Shown here one piece after another: positions 7,708 to 13,130 of a stretch of 13,130 nucleotides of DNA. The stretch comes from JBBDYH01 sp040901795 (GTDB lineage: Bacteria; Planctomycetota; Planctomycetia; Pirellulales; JALHPA01): positions 1 through 13,130 of the forward strand of contig JBBDYH010000152.1 of NCBI GenBank assembly GCA_040901795.1. The letters are read 5' to 3'. The position numbers and the translations under genes were made by a program. The notes beneath the pieces are model-generated. The model searched no databases, was not told the DNA's origin, and saw only the letters and a program-made list of their open reading frames with translations. Within the stretch, counting starts at the first letter, position 1; each line of letters starts with the position of its first letter.

Positions 7708-8163
7708 CTACGGCTCAAACTGTTGCGTCCAGAAGACCGTGCCGTCCGGCGAGGAATAAGCCGAAACGCCGATCCGCCGATGATTGCGGCTGAGGATGTT
7801 CGCGCGGTGTCCCGACGAGCTCATCCACGAACGCACCGCTTCTTGGGCGGACTGTTGTCCCATGGCAATGTTCTCGGCCACCGGCCGCGAAGTGTGCCGT
7901 AGCCGCCTGCTGCGCGACATCCAGGCGGTATGGGACCGCGCCGACTGGACCAAACGCTGATCAATCGCCAACGGCGGCAAACCATGGCGGGCGCGCATCG
8001 CGTTGGTTTGCTCGACCACGTTCTCTTCCAGGGGGTGCAGCTTGAAAGCGGTCTGCTGCACCTTCGGCGCGGTCTTGGTCGTCCCTTTGGTTGGTTGTGG
8101 TGTGCCGGGGTCGGCCAACATCAGAACAACTGCCGCGACGGCGGTTCCCTTAATCAATACCAT
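7708..8163 (-). CDS. Secreted CAP/SCP-domain protein, 151 aa
   Basis: A CAP-superfamily (SCP/PR-1-like, YkwD type) protein. The short N-terminus MVLIKGTAVAAVVLMLADPG is a probable export signal, followed by a Thr/Lys/Pro linker to about residue 42. The CAP domain covers about 43-151 with NAMRARHGLPPL (54-65), SHTAWM (77-82), the AENIAMG motif (96-102), SWMSSSGHRANIL (112-124) and the terminal strand FWTQQF. His78, Glu97 and His119 match conserved CAP pocket positions. Bacterial CAP proteins are extracytoplasmic, and their biochemical role is mostly unknown. The start ATG (8161-8163) is preceded by GGAGGAG eight bases upstream on the minus strand. It is divergent from fae and convergent with the VWA gene, so apparently monocistronic. 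Confidence 0.92.
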   Translation of the reverse strand: MVLIKGTAVAAVVLMLADPGTPQPTKGTTKTAPKVQQTAFKLHPLEENVVEQTNAMRARHGLPPLAIDQRLVQSARSHTAWMSRSRRLRHTSRPVAENIAMGQQSAQEAVRSWMSSSGHRANILSRNHRRIGVSAYSSPDGTVFWTQQFEP

Positions 8164-8420
8164 AGTGAAAACTCCTCCCTTGCCTGAGGATCCCTCAATT
8201 GAAATGACCCGGTGGCGCGCCCGCGACGAGGAGAGTGCTCGTCTACAGCCGCGCCCAAGTGGCGCCGCGCCTTACCGGTCCAGACCGCGCGGTCCGCGGA
8301 TGCGAGCTGATGAACCAGGTAAGCGGCGGCAAGTTTGACGGTAAGGCTTTTTAGCCTAACGGGCGACGCCACGTCCGCAATAGGGTGGCGACGATTAATT
8401 TACTTCGAATTTGCCCACTA

Positions 8421-8455
8421 CTTGCAAAGCGCCGCGACTTTGTTATGGTTGCAAG
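8421..8455. promoter_or_regulatory. CTTGCAA inverted repeat, possible operator before fae
   Basis: CTTGCAA (8421-8427) and TTGCAAG (8449-8455) are exact inverted copies separated by 21 bases, about 75-110 bases before the fae start. The first copy also makes a plausible -35 box (TTGCAA 8422-8427) with TATGGT (8444-8449) after a 16-base spacer. An operator overlapping a promoter is possible; no regulator is known from this window. Confidence 0.3.
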
Positions 8456-8480
8456 TCTCATTTGCGGCTGCGCGGGGCGG

Positions 8481-8486
8481 TATAGT
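8481..8486 (+). promoter_or_regulatory. Possible -10 box for fae (TATAGT)
   Basis: TATAGT stands out in GC-rich surroundings 44 bases before the fae ATG, as expected for a -10 element. No good -35 is found at 16-18 bases upstream, where the sequence reads about CTCATTTG. This is a weak call, made on one hexamer. Confidence 0.25.
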
Positions 8487-8530
8487 TGCACTGCGCGCAT
8501 GACGGCGGCCTTTTAGAAGGAGAATTCCTC

Positions 8531-9028
8531 ATGTCCATGTTTGTTGGAGAAGCCCTCATCGGCGAAGGGAACGAAATCGCTCACATCGACCTCTTGATCG
8601 GCAGCAAGGACGGTCCCGTGGGACAAGCCTTCGCCAACGCCTTGGCTCGACAAAGCGAAGGCCACACGAACCTTCTGGCCGTCCTCACGCCGAACCTCGC
8701 AGTCAAGCCCGCCACAGTGCTGGTCACCAAAGTCACGATCAAGGGCATGAAGCAAGCTGTGCAGATGTTCGGCCCCGCGCAGGCTGCAGTAGCAAAGGCC
8801 GTTGCCGATTCGGTCGCCGACGGAGTGATCCCTGCAAAACAGGCCGAGGATCTGTGTATCGTTTGCGGCGTGTTCATTCACCCGGCCGCGGCCGAAGACC
8901 GCAAAATCTACGATTACAACTACCAGGCGACCAAAGACGCCATTGCCAGCGCGATGCGCGGCAAGCCGAGCGTCGAAGAAGTGATTGCCGGCAAGGACAA
9001 GGCGGCGCATCCGTTCCGGGGATTCTGA
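8531..9028 (+). CDS. fae: Formaldehyde-activating enzyme (Fae), 165 aa
   Basis: Fae condenses formaldehyde with tetrahydromethanopterin to give methylene-H4MPT, the entry step of H4MPT-linked formaldehyde oxidation and detoxification in the cytoplasm. The whole protein follows the family: VGEALIGEGNEIAHIDLLIG (5-24, with His18 in the conserved active-site NE-x-AHID segment), LLAVLTPNLAVKP, VTKVTIK, the signature QMFGPAQ, the IIP-like VIPAKQAEDL, VFIHPAA, and the C-terminal AHPFRGF. Length fits the usual 160-170 residues. ATG 8531 is chosen because GAAGGAG (8516-8522) lies eight bases before it and because homologues begin near this point; the upstream in-frame GTG 8486 would add an unrelated 15 residues. 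The next step enzyme follows 183 bp downstream on the same strand. It is a full Fae, not a fusion with hexulose-phosphate synthase. Confidence 0.97.
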   Translation: MSMFVGEALIGEGNEIAHIDLLIGSKDGPVGQAFANALARQSEGHTNLLAVLTPNLAVKPATVLVTKVTIKGMKQAVQMFGPAQAAVAKAVADSVADGVIPAKQAEDLCIVCGVFIHPAAAEDRKIYDYNYQATKDAIASAMRGKPSVEEVIAGKDKAAHPFRGF

Positions 9029-9076
9029 CCGCGGCGAGATTGCAGCCGTTTGCGGAAACCGCCCTTAAGGTTGCTT

Positions 9077-9176
9077 CGAGACAAGGAGACAGGGAGACTT
9101 GGAGACAAGGAGAGGGCTCACGAGAGTTCGTCGGGGGCGCATCTCCCGGTCTCCTTGTCTCGCGGTCTCCTTGTCT
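9077..9176. repeat. GGAGACAAGGAGA-type inverted repeat element
   Basis: A 21-base arm at 9077-9097 is complementary to 9142-9162 at 20 of 21 positions (core GAGACAAGGAGAC against GTCTCCTTGTCTC). A second copy of the core, GGAGACAAGGAGA (9101-9113), matches the inverted core at 9165-9176. The purine-rich half and pyrimidine-rich half can fold into a long hairpin in the fae-dehydrogenase gap. It looks like a low-complexity dispersed repeat and may attenuate read-through between the two genes. Confidence 0.65.
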
Positions 9177-9211
9177 TTGCTGCGATGGGATCGATCCATT
9201 AGCATGAGGGG

Positions 9212-10099
9212 ATGACCACCCCGCGGCTCCTCCTCCAGCTCGACCCCGACCCGCAGCCGAGCGTTTTTGACGCGATCGTGGCGGTGGACGCGGGCGTCGA
9301 GCACCTGCTTCGGCACGGCGGCGTCGAACCCGAGCAAGTCCGTGACCTGGTCTACGGGGCGCTCTTCACGCGCTCGCCCAAGGAGTTGCACAACACCGCG
9401 GTGTTTGTCGGCGGGGCCAGCGTTGTCCGCGGCGAGGAGATCTTCGCCGCGGTGCAGAAGACGTTTTTCGGTCCTTTCCGCTGCTCGGCAATGTTCGACG
9501 CCAACGGTGCCAATACCACAGCGGCCGCCGCCGTGCTGGCGGTCGAGAAACACCTCGCGCTCGCGGGCGCAAACGCCCTCGTCCTCGGCGGCACCGGACC
9601 CGTGGGCCAACGCGTGGCGCGGCTCCTCGGCAGGATGGGTGCGCACGTCCGTATCGGCTCTCGCGACCAAGCGAAGGCGGACCAGGTGCGCGCTCGGCTG
9701 ACGGAGCAAGTCCCACAAGCCAGCTTTGCCGCAGTGGAAACAGGAAGTCGCGCTGCGCTTCAAGCGGCACTTGATGGCGCGTCGGTCGTAATGGCCGCCG
9801 GCGCGCCGGGCGCCATGCTGTTGGCCGCCGACGTGCGGCGCGTCGGACGCTCGTTGCAGGTTGCCGTTGATCTTAACGCCGTGCCGCCGCTGGGCATCGA
9901 AGGCGTCGAAGCCGCCGACAAAGGCGTCGACCGGGACGGCGTAATTGCCTATGGCGCCATCGGGGTCGGCGGCTTGAAGATGAAGATCCACACCCGCGCT
10001 ATCCAGCGGCTGTTCGAAACGAACGACGCGGTGCTCGACGCCGAAGAGATCTTCACGCTCGGCCGCGAGTTGTTCGCCGAATCAGCCGCTGGGCGCTAG
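9212..10099 (+). CDS. mtdB: Methylene-H4MPT dehydrogenase (MtdB/MtdC type), 295 aa
   Basis: Oxidises methylene-H4MPT, the product of Fae, to methenyl-H4MPT with NAD(P). The N-terminal substrate domain matches the family (PSVFDAIVAVDAGVEHLL at 16-33, FVGG at 65-68, FDANGANTTAAAAVLAVEKH at 95-114). The Rossmann domain follows with the fingerprint VLGGTGPVGQRVARLLG (124-140). The second strand ends in SRD (150-152), a basic residue that favours NADP. Then come ASVVMAAGAPGAMLL, VDLNAVPPLGIEG and the C-terminal GAIGVGGLKMKIHTRAIQRLF. Bacterial members are split into MtdB and MtdC, the latter described from planctomycete-like sources; I cannot separate them by eye, so the symbol is provisional. ATG 9212 fits the homologous N-terminus, although the GAGGGG before it abuts the start codon, which is unusually close. 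It sits downstream of fae. Confidence 0.92.
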   Translation: MTTPRLLLQLDPDPQPSVFDAIVAVDAGVEHLLRHGGVEPEQVRDLVYGALFTRSPKELHNTAVFVGGASVVRGEEIFAAVQKTFFGPFRCSAMFDANGANTTAAAAVLAVEKHLALAGANALVLGGTGPVGQRVARLLGRMGAHVRIGSRDQAKADQVRARLTEQVPQASFAAVETGSRAALQAALDGASVVMAAGAPGAMLLAADVRRVGRSLQVAVDLNAVPPLGIEGVEAADKGVDRDGVIAYGAIGVGGLKMKIHTRAIQRLFETNDAVLDAEEIFTLGRELFAESAAGR

Positions 10100-10104
10100 C
10101 CCAC

Positions 10105-10124
10105 GGTTTTTGGGGGAAAAAACC
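10105..10124. terminator. AT-rich hairpin after the dehydrogenase gene
   Basis: GGTTTTT (10105-10111) pairs perfectly with AAAAACC (10118-10124) around GGGGGA, six bases after the dehydrogenase stop. A smaller stem, GGGC/GCCC (10091-10094 and 10099-10102), overlaps the stop codon. The stem is AT-rich rather than GC-rich, so intrinsic termination is uncertain. Confidence 0.35.
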
Positions 10125-10269
10125 TTGCGCAGGTCGCCGCGGCGATCCGGCTGGTTATCCTCGCGTGACAAAATCGCCCCCAAGCGGCCCTGAATAATAG
10201 GCACATGCAATGCGACCGCGCGCATTGCGTTTCGTAGGCATCGCGCTGCAACTATCATGGAGCCTAACT

Positions 10270-10285
10270 GCCCGCCGCGGCGGGC
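10270..10285. repeat. Perfect 16-bp palindrome GCCCGCCGCGGCGGGC
   Basis: The 16 bases read identically on both strands and lie 64 bases before the LEPR-protein start. They may be a protein-binding site in that gene's leader or a simple GC-rich palindrome. The rest of the gap 10125-10345 shows no gene. A poor promoter candidate, TTTCGT (10230-10235), 17 bases, TATCAT (10253-10258), lies just upstream. Confidence 0.4.
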
Positions 10286-10348
10286 GTTACTGCCGGTCAT
10301 GGCAGACCCACCGCTTTCTGCTCATCAAAACCGCCAGGGACTCACGTG

Positions 10349-12118
10349 ATGCGACAACGGCGCAACTCTAGACTTTTCCACCGCGATACCTTTCGCCGAC
10401 TGAACTTCGAATCACTCGAGCCTCGCCGCGTGCTGGCCGGCAACGTCACCGCCGAGGTGATCGATGGCGATTTGATCATCACCGGAGACGACGCTGCGAA
10501 TACGATCTCGGTAGGTCAAACTGACATCGGCAGCTATGTGATTGCGTGGGACGGAGCGCCTCCAGGGTTTGTCATCGCTTACAACGTCTTCTCGGCGGCT
10601 CCAATTGAGGACCCGACGTGGATCAACAGGAGCTTCCAGAATATCGAATTGCACGGTGTAACGGGCCGCATCGTGATACACGCCGGCGGCGGTGATGACC
10701 GGGTGACAATCCATCATGTGGTTTCACCGTTCACCGCGCCGGGAGACTTGATCATCGACGGCGGCGCTGGCTACGACTACATCGAGGTGGGAGAGATCCC
10801 GCAACAAAACCCGCTCCATTTATTAGGGGAATTTGATCCTCCTATTCCCGGCTTTTCCATTGCCAGTGATCTACAGATCGACGCGGGTGACGGCGGCGGC
10901 AATATCTATGTTCGTCCCGGTACAATCGGCGGCGCGCTGCAGATCGCCACCGGGTCGGCCGGGAGCGAGGCTTCAAATTCCATTGGTGTAGCCGGCGTGA
11001 CGGCTGGCTCTTTCTCGCTCAATGGCGGTGATGGAACTGAACTGGTCTTGATCGTCAGTCTCAGCACGAGCGGTCCCGTCGCGATGGCCATGGGAGCTGG
11101 TAACGACGACGTCCAAATGCACTCCCTAGACCTGGACGGCGATGGGAGCATCGATCTGGGAGCGGGAAGCGATCGGGTCACCGTAATGGGGACTGTGAGC
11201 GGCGATCTCACGGTTCAGGGTGGCGCCGGCAGCGATTCCTTAATCCTCGGCGGCGAGACTCGACCGGAACGCAGTATCCGAATGGTTGGAAATCCATTTT
11301 GGGTTCCACCGCTCGATGGGGGTGATCCGGTGAGCACGATGCAGCTCGGCGCCGGCGGCCCGCTGCTTTTGGATGGAAACCTCACCGTCGAAACCGCCGG
11401 CGGCGATTTCCTCAATCTTCAACACACGCGCGTGGTTGGCTCAATGAGCATCGATAGCGGCGAATCGACAACGCCAGAGTTCATCCGCATTCGCCATGTA
11501 TCGGCGGGTGAGACCTCGATTTTCGCGGCCGACGGCAACGACATTGTGAACATAGCCTTTATGACGGCTCGCAATAGGCTGACGGTTGATCTTGCCGGCG
11601 GCGACGACTTTTTGAGCGCGACGATTTTGGGCTTTTTGGGAGTGGGTGCGCCGTTTCCAAACCCTCCCATCATTCCAATCGCCACAATTCTTGGCCAGGA
11701 CGGCCGTGACGGAATCTTTCTTGACGGCTGCTATTTCGAGAGTGTCTGCAGCATCGAAGCCGGCAACGGCGACAACGACATCGTAGTCGGCTGCTCAGTT
11801 TTCGACTCCCTTGGGATTAGCGGCGGCCACGGCAGCGACAATATCCGCACGGAGTTCAGTCTTTTACGCCGGCTCGGAGTAAACGGGGGACAAGGCAACG
11901 ACAATGTGCTTACACGCGTTTGCGCAATCGACGAAGTGTTCTACGATATGGGCGCCGGCGACGACTCGATCGAGCTGTTCGGAAGCGTCGTTCGCGAACT
12001 CGCTGACGCCGACGGCGGCGCAGGCTTCGACACGCTCAACCGCCGGCACAGCCGCATCAAGCAGTTTAATGCCACGAACTTCGAAGCCGGTAACGATGCG
12101 GGGCTGTTGTTCTTATAG
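10349..12118 (+). CDS. LEPR-motif protein with Gly/Asp-rich repeats, 589 aa
   Basis: The N-terminus is a basic stretch followed by FESLEPRRVLAGN (residues 20-32), the planctomycete LEPR-x-LL type motif found at the start of many large, probably exported proteins. The body is built from degenerate Gly/Asp-rich loops spaced about 20-40 residues apart: GGGDDRVTI, GGAGYDYIEV, GAGNDDVQM, GAGSDRVTV, GGAGSDSLIL, GGDDFLSA, GNGDNDIVV, GGHGSDNIR, GGQGNDNVL, GAGDDSIEL and GGAGFDTLN. These resemble RTX-type calcium-binding loops alternating with beta strands, so a calcium-stabilised parallel beta-solenoid at the cell surface is likely (inference). No enzyme domain, dockerin or C-terminal anchor is visible; the chain ends GNDAGLLFL. 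ATG 10349 is preferred to the adjacent GTG 10346, eight bases after AGGGA (10336-10340). It is transcribed alone and converges on the hydrolase gene. Confidence 0.88.
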   Translation: MRQRRNSRLFHRDTFRRLNFESLEPRRVLAGNVTAEVIDGDLIITGDDAANTISVGQTDIGSYVIAWDGAPPGFVIAYNVFSAAPIEDPTWINRSFQNIELHGVTGRIVIHAGGGDDRVTIHHVVSPFTAPGDLIIDGGAGYDYIEVGEIPQQNPLHLLGEFDPPIPGFSIASDLQIDAGDGGGNIYVRPGTIGGALQIATGSAGSEASNSIGVAGVTAGSFSLNGGDGTELVLIVSLSTSGPVAMAMGAGNDDVQMHSLDLDGDGSIDLGAGSDRVTVMGTVSGDLTVQGGAGSDSLILGGETRPERSIRMVGNPFWVPPLDGGDPVSTMQLGAGGPLLLDGNLTVETAGGDFLNLQHTRVVGSMSIDSGESTTPEFIRIRHVSAGETSIFAADGNDIVNIAFMTARNRLTVDLAGGDDFLSATILGFLGVGAPFPNPPIIPIATILGQDGRDGIFLDGCYFESVCSIEAGNGDNDIVVGCSVFDSLGISGGHGSDNIRTEFSLLRRLGVNGGQGNDNVLTRVCAIDEVFYDMGAGDDSIELFGSVVRELADADGGAGFDTLNRRHSRIKQFNATNFEAGNDAGLLFL

Positions 12119-12128
12119 TCGGCCGCCA

Positions 12129-12147
12129 AGTCGGCGTGCCGCCGACT
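12129..12147. terminator. Hairpin between convergent LEPR and hydrolase genes
   Basis: AGTCGGC (12129-12135) pairs perfectly with GCCGACT (12141-12147) around GTGCC, 11 bases after the LEPR stop and 31 bases before the end of the minus-strand hydrolase gene. A second AGTCGGC at 12117-12123 could compete for the same partner. It is placed as a shared terminator; no long T-tract follows. Confidence 0.45.
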
Positions 12148-12177
12148 GCTAAACAACAGGACCGAGCACCGGCCGCA

Positions 12178-12975
12178 CTATAGCTTGGCCAGAATCTTCT
12201 TCCACCGCGCCCAAGCATCGTCGCGGCCCTTTTTATTGGCGGCGCTGGCGTCGGGCATGTCCCCCGCGCGCATAAAGCCGTGTCCGGCGCCGGTGTAGAT
12301 CACCGGCTCGTACATTTTGCCGGCGGCCTTCATCAGCTTCTCGGTCTGCGGGATCGTCTTGTTGATCCGCGCGTCGTTCTCGCCGTAAAAGCCGTAGACC
12401 GGGCACTTGATCTTCTCGACGGTCTGCTGATCGAGATCAGTACTGCCATAAAACGCAAACGCCGCCTTCAAGTCAGGGTTGTTGGTAGCATAACGGAACG
12501 ATTGGCCGCCCCCCCAGCAGAAGCCGCACACGGCCACTTTGCCATTCGCGGCGTCGAGCTTGCTCACATACGCCGCGACCGCGTTGAGGTCCTTCGTGAT
12601 CTGCTCCGGCGGAAGGTCGCGGATCGCCCGACCAACCTCGCCGCCCGCGAATTCTTTCGTGCCGCCGCCCTTCGGTCCCATCCCCGAGAGTAAATCGGGA
12701 GCAATGGCGATGTAGCCGGCCTCGGCCAACTGATCGGTGAGACTCCGCACCCAGTCGCTAAGACCATAGATCTCGTGGATCACCACTACGGCCGTAGCTT
12801 TGTCTTTGACCTCCGGATAGACGATGTACGACTCGACTTGCCGGTCTCCTTGCTTGACATTAATCCATTCGCCGTGCCGCGGTGATTCCTTCAGGCGTTT
12901 CTCCGACGGATCCTGAGCGGAGGCCGCACTAATCAGCACTGAAAACGCAAACAGAGCGGCAAGCAAGAATCTCAT
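12178..12975 (-). CDS. Exported dienelactone-hydrolase-family protein, 265 aa
   Basis: An alpha/beta hydrolase of the dienelactone hydrolase family, expected to hydrolyse esters or lactones outside the cytoplasm. A clear signal peptide (MRFLLAALFAFSVLISAASA, residues 1-20) precedes the mature start QDPSEK. The catalytic set is complete: nucleophile Cys153 in GFCWGGG, Asp201 in YGENDARI, and His232 in GAGHGFM. Glu68 in VVVIHEIYGL matches the glutamate that modulates the Cys in this family. Length fits family plus signal. The start ATG is at 12973-12975, with GGAG seven to eight bases upstream on the minus strand. The true substrate is unknown; many such proteins are not in dienelactone pathways, and no aromatic-degradation genes are nearby. 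Confidence 0.93.
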   Translation of the reverse strand: MRFLLAALFAFSVLISAASAQDPSEKRLKESPRHGEWINVKQGDRQVESYIVYPEVKDKATAVVVIHEIYGLSDWVRSLTDQLAEAGYIAIAPDLLSGMGPKGGGTKEFAGGEVGRAIRDLPPEQITKDLNAVAAYVSKLDAANGKVAVCGFCWGGGQSFRYATNNPDLKAAFAFYGSTDLDQQTVEKIKCPVYGFYGENDARINKTIPQTEKLMKAAGKMYEPVIYTGAGHGFMRAGDMPDASAANKKGRDDAWARWKKILAKL

Positions 12976-13028
12976 GGTGGTTCTCCAGTGTGATGGCTGT
13001 GGTGGATGCAGAAACGATGGAGGGGAAT

Positions 13029-13063
13029 CACTGACAAGCGGTCGCGGCGACCGCTTGTCAGTG
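13029..13063. repeat. Perfect 15-bp stem hairpin upstream of the hydrolase gene
   Basis: CACTGACAAGCGGTC (13029-13043) and GACCGCTTGTCAGTG (13049-13063) are exact inverted copies around GCGGC. It lies 53 bases upstream of the hydrolase start and 5 bases before the heptamer array. It could terminate a minus-strand gene lying beyond the window, or be a dispersed palindromic repeat. Confidence 0.65.
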
Positions 13064-13068
13064 CCACG

Positions 13069-13130
13069 CCTGAACCCTGAACCCTGAACCCTGAACCCTG
13101 AACCCTGAACCCTGAACCCTGAACCCTGAA
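13069..13130. repeat. Tandem heptamer array (TGAACCC)n, telomere-like
   Basis: Eight exact copies of TGAACCC run from 13071 to 13126, with partial units at each end (CC at 13069 and TGAA at 13127-13130), and the array is cut by the window edge. All complete units are identical. The unit resembles telomere-type CCCTAA repeats but differs by the G and by length. Here it is an intergenic microsatellite-like array in bacterial DNA. Confidence 0.95.

Larger units (their letters stand above)
8164..8530. other. 367-bp noncoding region between CAP and fae genes
   Basis: This divergent gap must contain promoters for both flanking genes. It holds several small palindromes: TGAGG/CCTCA (8185-8189 and 8193-8197), GACGAG/CTCGTC (8225-8230 and 8238-8243), the 12-bp palindrome GACCGCGCGGTC (8283-8294), and AGGCT/AGCCT around TTTT (8344-8357). 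Composition shifts from GC-rich on the left to AT-rich at about 8391-8420. I recognise no known riboswitch, small RNA or short gene in it. Confidence 0.6.

Noticed and set aside
8336..8400. Possible riboswitch upstream of fae
   Set aside because: Several short stems are present, but I could not match the conserved core of cyclic-di-GMP, cobalamin or other known classes.
9065..9991. A 308-residue minus-strand open frame
   Set aside because: It is antisense to the well-supported dehydrogenase gene and includes repeat-derived sequence at one end. No family resemblance is seen, so it is a GC-driven shadow.
10349..12118. RTX toxin or type I secretion substrate
   Set aside because: The Gly/Asp loops are degenerate and widely spaced rather than tandem nonapeptides. 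There is no toxin domain and no type I exporter nearby, and the LEPR motif points to planctomycete surface proteins.
13069..13130. CRISPR array or true chromosome telomere
   Set aside because: The units are contiguous 7-mers without spacers, so it is not CRISPR. The surrounding genes are bacterial and the window edge is arbitrary, so a chromosome end cannot be claimed.

Overview
The window looks like chromosomal DNA from a planctomycete, most likely of the Pirellulales type. Three things point there: a protein with the planctomycete N-terminal motif LEPRRVLAG (10349-12118), bacterial tetrahydromethanopterin (H4MPT) C1-transfer genes (fae at 8531-9028 and a methylene-H4MPT dehydrogenase at 9212-10099), and GC-rich DNA with loosely packed genes separated by inverted repeats. 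I see no tRNA, rRNA, CRISPR array, phage or transposase gene.

Layout. On the left is a short cold-shock-domain gene (31-246), then a 270-bp gap with two hairpin elements, then a very long gene for a cytoplasmic-looking protein of about 1367 residues that I cannot name (517-4620). It converges on a minus-strand ATP-grasp ligase gene (4709-5953), with a strong two-way hairpin between them. A divergent gap leads to a plus-strand Tad-like von Willebrand A (VWA) protein (6184-7611). That gene converges on a minus-strand secreted CAP/SCP-domain gene (7708-8163), with an 82-bp element with perfect inverted ends between them. A 367-bp noncoding region then separates CAP from fae. The dehydrogenase follows fae on the same strand after a gap carrying another inverted-repeat element. 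The right end holds the LEPR-motif repeat protein (10349-12118), converging on a secreted dienelactone-hydrolase-family protein (12178-12975). After that come a perfect 15-bp hairpin and a telomere-like TGAACCC heptamer array that runs off the window edge.

How genes may work together. Fae condenses formaldehyde with H4MPT and the dehydrogenase oxidises the methylene-H4MPT product, so these two are consecutive steps of H4MPT-linked formaldehyde oxidation or detoxification. The ATP-grasp ligase resembles the biotin-carboxylase-related ligases found with archaeal-type C1 genes and could act in cofactor synthesis; this is inference. The three predicted exported or membrane proteins (VWA, CAP, hydrolase) and the LEPR protein appear to be ordinary planctomycete envelope genes with no evident link to the C1 genes.

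No clear defence, mobile or novel multi-gene system is visible. The best leads are the unknown 1367-residue protein, the unusual VWA insertion with a structured ribosome-binding site, the inverted repeat upstream of fae, and the several families of intergenic inverted and tandem repeats.
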